From Draconibacterium sp. (GTDB lineage Bacteria > Bacteroidota > Bacteroidia > Bacteroidales > Prolixibacteraceae): a stretch of DNA of 12,674 nt. A program made the position numbers and the translations under genes. Where the stretch lies: positions 1-12,674 of the forward strand of contig WGCT01000246.1 of the NCBI GenBank assembly GCA_015493625.1, written 5' to 3'. The notes under the pieces were generated by a model. The model searched no databases. It had not been told where the DNA came from and saw only the letters and a list, made by a program, of their open reading frames with translations. Shown one piece after another: positions 1 to 5,345 of this stretch (within the stretch, counting starts at the first letter, position 1; every line of letters begins with the position of its first letter).

Positions 1-25
1 AGATGAAACCGACCTGTTTAATTGA
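1..25 (+). CDS. possible C-terminal tail of an upstream gene (partial)
   Basis: Reading from base 2, a short open frame encodes D-E-T-D-L-F-N and stops at TGA 23-25. A terminator hairpin begins 27 bases later, which is the usual arrangement at the end of a gene. The acidic tail is plausible for a C-terminus, but seven residues cannot identify a protein. The call rests only on the frame and the terminator position; the start lies outside the window. Confidence 0.3.
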
Positions 26-51
26 TTTTCATTTATCAGTATTAAGAATAC

Positions 52-86
52 AAAAAAGGCTGCTCGAAAACAAGCAGCCCTTTTTG
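52..86. terminator. bidirectional intrinsic terminator
   Basis: A perfect 7-bp stem (GGCTGCT 58-64 with AGCAGCC 73-79) closes an 8-base loop. It is flanked by six A residues on the left and a run of T on the right, so it has a U-tract in both directions. It would end any plus-strand gene finishing near base 25 and the minus-strand small membrane protein gene whose stop lies at 104. Confidence 0.8.
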
Positions 87-103
87 TTATATCATAACTT
101 GTG

Positions 104-277
104 TTAAAGTCCCATCAACTTTTCGGCTCCCATAAAGAGGCCAAAAATAATTACCATTCCGGCAATTGTTCCTGCTGCCAAAGTAAGAATTAAATTCATT
201 GGCAGCTTCTGTTTTTCATCATCAACATTTGTTAAAATAACAATCTGATTCTGATCTGTTTTTGTTTTTACTTTCAT
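104..277 (-). CDS. small single-span membrane protein, uncharacterised (57 aa)
   Basis: A minus-strand frame starts with ATG at 277-275 and ends with TAA at 106-104, encoding 57 residues. Residues 1-26 are polar and charged (rich in K, T, D, Q). Residues 27-50 are a continuous hydrophobic, glycine-containing stretch (MNLILTLAAGTIAGMVIIFG) that fits one transmembrane helix, and a short tail (AEKLMGL) follows. The stop is followed by a terminator with a good U-tract in this direction, which supports a real transcription unit. No strong ribosome-binding site is visible, as is usual in Bacteroidota. I do not recognise the family. A chance frame cannot be excluded, but the clear soluble/hydrophobic division and terminator placement favour a gene. 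Confidence 0.6.
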   Translation of the reverse strand: MKVKTKTDQNQIVILTNVDDEKQKLPMNLILTLAAGTIAGMVIIFGLFMGAEKLMGL

Positions 278-307
278 ACTAATTCAATAAAATACAAATT
301 AATTTTC

Positions 308-349
308 GGCGAAACTATTACAATCGTTCGAAACAACGAACTCTTCGCC
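308..349 (-). promoter_or_regulatory. nested hairpin upstream of the small membrane protein gene
   Basis: An outer stem pairs GGCGAA (308-313) with TTCGCC (344-349). Inside it GTTCG (326-330) pairs with CGAAC (337-341) around a six-base loop. The structure sits about 31-72 bases upstream of the minus-strand ATG at 277, so it could be a leader element or an operator for that gene. No known riboswitch is recognised. Confidence 0.35.
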
Positions 350-572
350 TGCTGTGTTAATTTACTGTTAACCTGACCATTATGTTTTTAGAACGTAATT
401 ATTGGTTGAATAGTATAACATAAACAGCCAATTTTGGTTCAAAAAACGAGAAGAAATAATATGAAAAAGATAAAAGTTTGTCTATCCTTATCTATGTCGT
501 AATCCATATTTTCAATCTGTTTTAATTAACTTTAATAACAGCAACAATGAGCGTAAAAGAAGTTACATCTTG

Positions 573-586
573 TTTTGTATACAAAA
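573..586. promoter_or_regulatory. perfect 14-bp palindrome, candidate operator
   Basis: TTTTGTATACAAAA is its own reverse complement. It lies 36 bases upstream of the candidate -7 element of the adaptor/TolC operon, a typical place for a dimeric activator or repressor. No regulator gene is present in the window, so the binding protein is unknown. Confidence 0.4.
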
Positions 587-593
587 AGTTCAT

Positions 594-629
594 TTTAGCA
601 ACATTCTACCCCCGTTTTTATTAACTTTG
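594..629 (+). promoter_or_regulatory. candidate Bacteroidota promoter of the efflux operon
   Basis: TAACTTTG at 622-629 matches the Bacteroidota -7 consensus TAnnTTTG. The -33 region (T-rich, about 593-598) is only a loose match to TTTG with a long spacer. Transcription would start near 636, leaving a leader of roughly 55 bases before the ATG at 691. Confidence 0.5.
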
Positions 630-690
630 CTTTATGTGATACAGTACCAATTAATAGGTCTGTATAAAAAACTTAAGTCAACAATTTCCT

Positions 691-1914
691 ATGAAAAATA
701 AAAAAAGAATATCCATTATTTTACTCTCTGTTATTGGATTTGCAGGGTTGGCAATTTTCGCCTATTTGTCGGGAGTTTTTGTTCCTGACGAACTGAATAC
801 CGACAATTTTAAAATTGAAACAATTGAACGGGGGAAAGTGCTTTCGGAAGTTACAGCAACAGGAGTTGTTGAATCGGAAAATGAAGTGCTAATATTAAGC
901 CCGGCCAGTAGTTTAATATTGAAAATTGAGAAGGAGCCGGGAAGTTGGGTCGAAAAAGGAGAGGTTATTTTACAATTAGATAAAGAGCAGTTGAATTCTG
1001 AAATTGAGAATATCTCGGACCAATTGGAGATGAAAAAAAACTCGATGGAAAAAACGCACTTAAACGCCCAAAGTACACGCCTCGATTTAGAATATAACGA
1101 AGAGGTTAAGAAGCTAAAAATTACATCGCTAAAATCGAAACTTGCCGACCAAAAACAGCTTTTGGAAGTTGGTGGAATTTCGCCGGCAAAAATTGAACAA
1201 ACCAAACAGGAAATTACACTTGCCGAAAAAGATTTAGAAACATTATCGAATAAAAATTCAATACGGCTAAAACAACTTATTGCCGAAGAAAAAGGACTGT
1301 TATTACAAATAAAAATGCAGGAGAAAGTTTTAAAAGAGAAACAGGAGACATTATCGAAATTGGAGATAAAAGCTCCTTCTTCGGGAATAATTTTAGCTAT
1401 TTCGGGAAGTGTTGGACAACGTGCCGAGAAAGATAAAATGCTGGTGCGAATGTCGGATTTGACATCGTTTATGATTGTAGGTTCGATTGATGAGAAATTT
1501 GCAAAACAGATTAAAACCGGAAACCGCGTTTTTGTAAATATCGACAACGAAAACCTCGAAGGGAGAATAGGAATAATTACACCGGTTGTTGAGAATAACA
1601 AAGTTCAGTTTAACGTTCACTTGAAAGAGAAAAGTCATCCCAAACTTATTGCCAATCAAACGGTTGATATTCGTATCGTTATTCGAGAAAAGAAAAATGT
1701 ACTTCGCATTAAAAAATATCCCGAGTTTGAAAACAGTAATACCCTTTGTGTTTTTGTTGTTGAAAATAAAGTAGCTGTAAAAAGGAAAATTACACTCGGC
1801 GTAATAGGAACCGACTCGTGCGAAATAGTTTCAGGCGTTCGCGAAGGCGAAAAAGTTATTGTTAAAGGTATTGGTATGTACAGGAATGTAGACGAAATTA
1901 AGATTAAAAAATAG
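691..1914 (+). CDS. HlyD-family periplasmic adaptor (membrane fusion protein) of an efflux system
   Basis: This 407-residue protein is the periplasmic adaptor that would link an inner-membrane pump to an outer-membrane TolC channel. Residues 7-28 form one N-terminal membrane anchor. Residues about 60-98 are the first half of a lipoyl/barrel-sandwich domain (GSWVEKGEVILQLD), and 98-222 are a long charged coiled-coil hairpin. The second lipoyl half follows at about 222-255 (LEIKAPSSGIILAISGSVG), then a beta-barrel to about 335 and a membrane-proximal domain to the end. This order and length are normal for MacA/HlyD-like adaptors. The ATG at 691 gives the complete anchor and lies 61 bases after a TAnnTTTG element. 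The stop is at 1912-1914, five bases before the downstream ATG, so the two genes are very probably co-transcribed. The transported substrate cannot be read from the sequence. Confidence 0.9.
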   Translation: MKNKKRISIILLSVIGFAGLAIFAYLSGVFVPDELNTDNFKIETIERGKVLSEVTATGVVESENEVLILSPASSLILKIEKEPGSWVEKGEVILQLDKEQLNSEIENISDQLEMKKNSMEKTHLNAQSTRLDLEYNEEVKKLKITSLKSKLADQKQLLEVGGISPAKIEQTKQEITLAEKDLETLSNKNSIRLKQLIAEEKGLLLQIKMQEKVLKEKQETLSKLEIKAPSSGIILAISGSVGQRAEKDKMLVRMSDLTSFMIVGSIDEKFAKQIKTGNRVFVNIDNENLEGRIGIITPVVENNKVQFNVHLKEKSHPKLIANQTVDIRIVIREKKNVLRIKKYPEFENSNTLCVFVVENKVAVKRKITLGVIGTDSCEIVSGVREGEKVIVKGIGMYRNVDEIKIKK

Positions 1915-1919
1915 TGAGA

Positions 1920-3398
1920 ATGAAGACACGGATTATACTACTATTTTTTGGGCTTTTTATGGTCATAAAAACATGGGGGCAACCCGATACAATGAAATAT
2001 GTTTTAAATTTAAGCGATGTAATCGATCTGGCAATTACCAACTCGTCGGCAATAAAATATGTGCAAAATACAAATGTAAATTACTACTGGCGATACCGGA
2101 ACTTTAAAACACGATTTCGCCCGCAACTCGTTCTTTCGGGCGATGTCCCCAACTATTCGCACACAACAAGTCCAATTACCCAGCCCGACGGAAGTATTGA
2201 ATTTAAACAGGTTTCGAACCTTGCAGCATCGGCAACTCTGGCAGTCAGCCAATCAATCCCACAAACCGGAACGTATGTTTGGGCAGGAACGTCGGCATAC
2301 GGAATCAGAAATCTGAAAAATGGCCAGAATAGTTTTTCGGGAGCACCTTTCTCTCTCGGATTCAAGCAACCGCTTTTTGCATACAACTGGATGAAATGGT
2401 ACAAAAAAACCGAACCAATGGTTTACGACGAAGCACAAAAACGTTTTGTTGAAGATATTGAGCAAATTGCACTCAACTCTACCTATCGGTATTTCAACTA
2501 TTTATCGGTTCAAACGAATTATAATCTTGCCAAAAATAATCTGAAAAACAGTGAAGATAATTTACGAATTTCGAATACAAAAAAAGAGTTGGGGCAAATT
2601 TCTGAAAACGATCATTCGCGAATTAAGCTATCGGTTTTAAATGCACAAAAAGCACTTAACCAAGCGCGAATGAGTTTGAAAAATGCCGATTATGAACTAA
2701 AGAAATATATTGGACTAGACCAAAACCTAAATATTGAATTACAAATACCATTAAATATAACTCTGTTTAAAATTGACCCGAAACTGGCTCTGGAAAAAGC
2801 GAAAGAAAACAGAAAAGAAACGACCTATTATAAACGGCGACTTATACAGGCCGACGAACGACTTGCCCGCGCAAAAAGCAGCACGGGTGTAAATGCAACT
2901 CTGCGCGGCAGTTTTGGACTTTCAAACAGTGCCGACAATTTTATGGGCATTTACGACCAGCCTAAAAAAGACCGGATGTTACGCATCTCTGTATCTGTTC
3001 CAATTCTCGACTGGGGGCGGTCGGCATCAACCGTTAAACTTGCCGAATCGGAACGCGATATAACCATTTACGATGTAAATAAAGATATTGAGGATTTTGA
3101 CCGCAAAGTTATCGTTCAGGTTGAACAATTCAGCCTCTTGAAAGACCAGCTGAAAACAGCCAGCGAAGCCGATAAAGTTGCCGGAAACGGTTACCTTATT
3201 GCATTAAGAAAATTTCAAAATGGTGAACTGAGTATTACCGACTTAAATATTGCTTTGCAAGAACGCGAAAAAGCAAAACGCGATTATATCCGGTCAATCG
3301 AGAACTATTGGGTTGCCTTTTTTCGATTGCGAGAACTTACTCTTTACGATTTTGAGGAGGGACACAACATTACTTATGAAAATCCGATGTTAAAATAG
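1920..3398 (+). CDS. TolC-family outer-membrane efflux channel
   Basis: A 492-residue outer-membrane efflux protein (OEP/TolC fold), the exit duct partner of the adaptor encoded just upstream. Residues 1-20 are a signal peptide (MKTRIILLFFGLFMVIKTWG, cleavage near Gln21). The mature protein starts with the typical YVLNLSDVIDLAITNS segment, followed by two tandem coiled-coil/strand repeats (about 25-210 and 215-455). Near residue 360 a strand segment (SVPILDWGRSAS) is characteristic of the second repeat, as is the late helix QEREKAKRDYIRSIENYW. I chose the ATG at 1920. A GTG at 1914 would overlap the previous stop by one base and add only two residues, and GTG starts are rare in this phylum. 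Length fits the family. The gene ends just before a strong hairpin, so the operon appears to contain only these two genes. Confidence 0.9.
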   Translation: MKTRIILLFFGLFMVIKTWGQPDTMKYVLNLSDVIDLAITNSSAIKYVQNTNVNYYWRYRNFKTRFRPQLVLSGDVPNYSHTTSPITQPDGSIEFKQVSNLAASATLAVSQSIPQTGTYVWAGTSAYGIRNLKNGQNSFSGAPFSLGFKQPLFAYNWMKWYKKTEPMVYDEAQKRFVEDIEQIALNSTYRYFNYLSVQTNYNLAKNNLKNSEDNLRISNTKKELGQISENDHSRIKLSVLNAQKALNQARMSLKNADYELKKYIGLDQNLNIELQIPLNITLFKIDPKLALEKAKENRKETTYYKRRLIQADERLARAKSSTGVNATLRGSFGLSNSADNFMGIYDQPKKDRMLRISVSVPILDWGRSASTVKLAESERDITIYDVNKDIEDFDRKVIVQVEQFSLLKDQLKTASEADKVAGNGYLIALRKFQNGELSITDLNIALQEREKAKRDYIRSIENYWVAFFRLRELTLYDFEEGHNITYENPMLK

Positions 3399-3417
3399 TT
3401 CTGGCTTTTATAAAGAA

Positions 3418-3450
3418 AAAGCCATTAACTTATTGATAGTTAATGGCTTT
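3418..3450. terminator. shared hairpin terminator between tolC-like gene and tRNA-Leu
   Basis: A perfect 13-bp stem (3418-3430 with 3438-3450) closes a 7-base loop. It lies 20 bases after the TolC-like stop and 4 bases beyond the tRNA 3' end. On the minus strand the stem is followed by a T-rich tract, so it is a good terminator for the tRNA. On the plus strand only three T residues follow, so it is weaker there. Confidence 0.75.
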
Positions 3451-3454
3451 AAAG

Positions 3455-3538
3455 TACCCGGAGTGGGAATCGAACCCACACTCCGTTGCCGGAACTGGAT
3501 TTTGAATCCAGCGCGTCTACCAATTCCGCCATCCGGGC
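3455..3538 (-). tRNA. tRNA-Leu (anticodon CAA)
   Basis: The reverse complement folds as a class II tRNA of 84 bases. The acceptor stem is GCCCGGA with TCCGGGT (first pair G-U), and the D arm contains GGTAGA. The anticodon stem CTGGA/TCCAG encloses loop TTCAAAA, giving anticodon CAA (bases 3504-3502). There is a long variable arm, as expected for leucine, and a T arm GTGGG-TTCGATT-CCCAC. It decodes UUG. The 3' CCA is not encoded and would be added after transcription. The promoter lies at 3623-3653 and the terminator at 3418-3450. A partial second copy of its 5' end precedes it in the same transcript. Confidence 0.95.
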
Positions 3539-3551
3539 TTTCTCCCGTCTG

Positions 3552-3602
3552 TCTAATTCCGCCCCCGTAGGGATTTCACTTCGTTCAACATCCGGGCATT
3601 CT
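3552..3602 (-). repeat. interrupted partial copy of the tRNA-Leu 5' end
   Basis: Two blocks of the tRNA gene recur directly upstream of it. CATCCGGGC (tRNA 3530-3538) returns at 3589-3597, followed in both copies by one variable base and TTCTC. AATTCCGCC (tRNA 3522-3530) returns at 3555-3563, preceded in both by GTCT. In the tRNA the blocks are contiguous, whereas in the copy they are split by 25 extra bases (3564-3588). The copy therefore matches the acceptor 5' strand and the start of the D arm plus a few bases of leader. It is not a functional tRNA. Confidence 0.75.
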
Positions 3603-3622
3603 CTTTTGTGGAAAATGGTGTG

Positions 3623-3653
3623 CAAAACTAATTATTTCAATGGAATTCACAAA
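3623..3653 (-). promoter_or_regulatory. promoter of tRNA-Leu
   Basis: On the minus strand TTTG (3653-3650), a 19-base spacer and TAGTTTTG (3630-3623) match the Bacteroidota TTTG / TAnnTTTG promoter exactly in sequence and spacing. Transcription should start near 3616. The primary transcript then carries about 78 bases of leader that includes the partial tRNA copy. Confidence 0.65.
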
Positions 3654-3731
3654 ATTCTCATAAAACTATTGATAATTTTATTTTTTGAGCTTTTATTTTT
3701 GAGAATTTGTTTAAAGTTAAAGGGAATTTTA

Positions 3732-4307
3732 GAGGAGTACTCAACACCTAATCTTTCTGCTTCGCTTTCGTTATTGCAAATTATTTACAAGGAAGGTGTA
3801 ATACCAAGGCGAAGCATCGTGTTTCTGTGGGTTACCTGCGAAGAAATTGGAATACTGGGATCGCTCTACTATTCCAATCATCCCATTTTCCCAATGGAAA
3901 AACTGTGGCATGTATTAATATCGATATGGACGGAAGAGTGGCCGAACCCCGCGTTTCGGTGTGGAGTAAATCACCCCAAAAAGGTAAAAGATTTCAACGG
4001 TTTGTACACACTTGCAAGTAATGTGTGGCCTGAACTTACAAAAATTAGCGACGAAGAGTGTGCTGCACTGTCGATCGTTCCCGACAAATCGTTACCCCAG
4101 CATTTTATACGTGCCAGAAACCACTACAGTTTTCATTGAAAAGGGGTTCCTATTTTAAATTATGCCACCGGTTACCACGCCGATTATCATAAAGTTGGCG
4201 ACGAGGTTTCAAAAATAAATTTCGATAAAATGAAACTAGTGGCCGACCTTAGTTTTTTGGTGGGTTACAAAGTTGCCAATCTCGATAAAATAGACTTTAA
4301 ACGATAA
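3732..4307 (+). pseudogene. decayed M28-family metallopeptidase (5'-truncated, frameshifted)
   Basis: The remnant resembles the C-terminal half of M28 zinc aminopeptidases. RSIVFLWVTCEEIGILGS (from about 3807) carries the catalytic Glu-Glu pair. KTVACINIDMDGR follows in another frame (from about 3899), and the first frame then resumes with PDKSLPQHFIRARNHYSF and KGVPILNYATGYHADYHKVGD, the HxDYH zinc-ligand region. The sequence thus shifts frame near 3897-3902 (an A run), shifts back near 3973-3981 (a C/A run), and meets an in-frame TGA at 4137. It continues open to TAA at 4305-4307. The upstream half, with the HxD zinc motif and the usual signal peptide, is absent. Two frame changes, a stop and a missing 5' half argue for a true pseudogene rather than a sequencing error. 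The family call is by motif recognition only. Confidence 0.75.
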
Positions 4308-4395
4308 AAAGAGCGTTAATATTCTCTATAGGCAGAATAACCCTGCAACAATTATCGCACGACTTTCGCTATTTACCGGTAGATTTTTCGATATT

Positions 4396-4414
4396 AATAC
4401 CAAAAGGTATTTTT
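4396..4414 (+). terminator. weak hairpin with short T run after the peptidase remnant
   Basis: AATACC (4396-4401) pairs with GGTATT (4406-4411) around an AAAA loop, followed by TTT. It lies about 90 bases after the end of the M28 remnant and could be its old terminator. The stem is short and AT-rich, so it may have no function. Confidence 0.25.
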
Positions 4415-4467
4415 ACTTACCGATTGTTTTGTTCGTTTACCGACCTTTATGTTTCGTTAACAATTTT

Positions 4468-4502
4468 TTTGTTCTTTTTAACTAAAAAGGGTGTAACCTT
4501 TG
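4468..4502 (+). promoter_or_regulatory. candidate promoter of the Trp-Met repeat protein gene
   Basis: TTTG (4468-4471), a 22-base gap and TAACCTTTG (4494-4502) resemble the Bacteroidota promoter, with one extra base inside the -7 element. Transcription would start near 4509, giving a leader of almost 90 bases that contains the hairpin at 4546-4562. Confidence 0.45.
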
Positions 4503-4545
4503 CCCCCGTTATCAGTCTATTATTCTGAAAACAAGAAAACAAAAA

Positions 4546-4562
4546 CTCCGAAAAATTCGGAG
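4546..4562 (+). promoter_or_regulatory. tight hairpin in the leader of the Trp-Met repeat gene
   Basis: CTCCGAA (4546-4552) pairs perfectly with TTCGGAG (4556-4562) around three A residues. The hairpin stands in an A-rich, otherwise unstructured leader and ends 34 bases before the ATG. There is no U-tract after it, so it is not a terminator. A role in mRNA stability or translation is possible. Confidence 0.4.
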
Positions 4563-4596
4563 AAAACAATTACAAAAACAATTAAAGATAGAAAAC

Positions 4597-4926
4597 ATGA
4601 AAACAAAAATTAGTACAATTACAGCAGCAGCATTTTTTGCGCTATTTATTTTTACAGGAAATGCGAAAGCCGATGGGATAGAAAAAAATGCCTCGAGCCA
4701 TGAAAACATTGAAGCAGTTTTAACTATTGAACCCTGGATGATTAACGAAACAATTTGGGAGACTGGAGAAACAAACTTAATTGAAGAAGCTTCGGAAACC
4801 GCACTTAACATTGAATGCTGGATGATTGATGAAACAATTTGGAATATTAATCCTTCTGTTATTCAAGAAGAAGAAAAAGTTTTGGAAATTGAACTCTGGA
4901 TGACAGATGAAAGCATTTGGAATTAA
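4597..4926 (+). CDS. small exported protein with three Trp-Met motif repeats (unknown function)
   Basis: The 109-residue product has an N-terminal signal peptide (about 1-25, ending GNAKA before Asp26). The mature part is acidic and contains three copies of L-x-I-E-x-W-M-x-[ND]-E-[TS]-I-W: LTIEPWMINETIW at 42-54, LNIECWMIDETIW at 70-82 and LEIELWMTDESIW at 96-108. The repeats are spaced 28 and 26 residues apart and joined by Glu-rich linkers. The last copy ends one residue before the C-terminus. The repeats are also visible in the DNA (4720-4758, 4804-4842, 4882-4920). No enzyme motif is present. The gene is monocistronic, with a promoter-like element, a leader hairpin and a strong terminator. 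It is probably periplasmic or exported, perhaps a binding or structural protein. I have an impression that similar short Trp-Met proteins occur in other Bacteroidota but cannot check it. Confidence 0.85.
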   Translation: MKTKISTITAAAFFALFIFTGNAKADGIEKNASSHENIEAVLTIEPWMINETIWETGETNLIEEASETALNIECWMIDETIWNINPSVIQEEEKVLEIELWMTDESIWN

Positions 4927-4997
4927 TGATATTTATACTCATATCAAATAGTTCAGAAACAGGAAAACGCGATTAGTTTTATTGAGATTTTGTTAAC

Positions 4998-5027
4998 GAG
5001 CTGCAATAATTTGCAGCTCTTTTTTTT
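4998..5027 (+). terminator. strong intrinsic terminator
   Basis: GAGCTGCAA (4998-5006) pairs perfectly with TTGCAGCTC (5011-5019) around a TAAT loop, followed by eight T residues. It lies 71 bases after the stop of the Trp-Met repeat gene and closes that single-gene unit. Confidence 0.9.
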
Positions 5028-5345
5028 GCCGTATTTTAAAAAATTGTGGAGTAGCGATGTTTTAGGCTCACTTCATAATTCAATACTTCGCTAAATTTTT
5101 GTTTCTCACAAAGTCGCATAGGTCTGATTTTTAGCATATTATGGCAATCTCCTGCCCTTGTAATTCTCTGTTACTATCTTTTTTATGACTTTTTATTTGG
5201 CTTTTACCAAGTTAACCTCGTATTGCCACATTGAATTTATTCTTTTGCACAATCTCATCGTTAAAATATACTTTCCTTTTTCGTTTCAAATTCATATTCA
5301 CAAACTATTTTCATACTTTGCACTCCAAATATTAAATACAAAAAA
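5028..5345. other. 318-base AT-rich intergenic stretch
   Basis: Nothing coding is supported here. The only short frame of note is a 27-codon minus-strand frame (5212-5295) without further support. The right end carries a loose promoter match for the C1 peptidase gene near 5314-5320. Confidence 0.5.
5284..5320 (+). promoter_or_regulatory. weak candidate promoter of the C1B peptidase gene
   Basis: TACTTTG at 5314-5320 is one base shorter than the TAnnTTTG consensus. TTTC at 5284-5287 could serve as a -33 element but is about 26 bases away. Transcription would start around 5327, leaving a short A-rich leader before the ATG at 5346. Confidence 0.3.

Larger units (their letters stand above)
278..690. 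other. 413-base non-coding stretch with regulatory structure
   Basis: No convincing gene lies here; the best plus-strand frame is only 13 codons (near 462). The stretch carries the leader of the minus-strand small membrane gene, with a nested hairpin at 308-349. It also holds a perfect 14-bp palindrome at 573-586 and a TAnnTTTG-type promoter at 622-629 for the efflux operon. Confidence 0.6.

Noticed and set aside
462..503. 13-codon plus-strand frame starting M-K-K-I-K
   Set aside because: Very short and stops before any hydrophobic core is completed; likely chance.
762..1601. 279-codon minus-strand frame opposite the adaptor gene
   Set aside because: Ser/Phe-rich translation produced by the antisense of TCG, GAA and AAA codons; the plus-strand adaptor explains the region fully.
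1914..1919. GTG start for the TolC-like protein overlapping the adaptor stop
   Set aside because: The ATG six bases later gives the same signal peptide, and GTG starts are uncommon in Bacteroidota; kept only as an alternative.
3652..3708. 9-bp inverted repeat AAATTCTCA / TGAGAATTT as a possible insertion-sequence end
   Set aside because: It is AT-rich, spans only 57 bases, overlaps the tRNA promoter and has no transposase or target duplication.
3486..3731. Plus-strand open frame running across the tRNA region into the peptidase remnant
   Set aside because: Its first part is the antisense of tRNA-Leu and its promoter, and the translation has no protein-like features before about 3732. Only the later part is real, as a pseudogene.
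5212..5295. 27-codon basic minus-strand frame in the intergenic stretch
   Set aside because: Too short, with no promoter, terminator or ribosome-binding site support.
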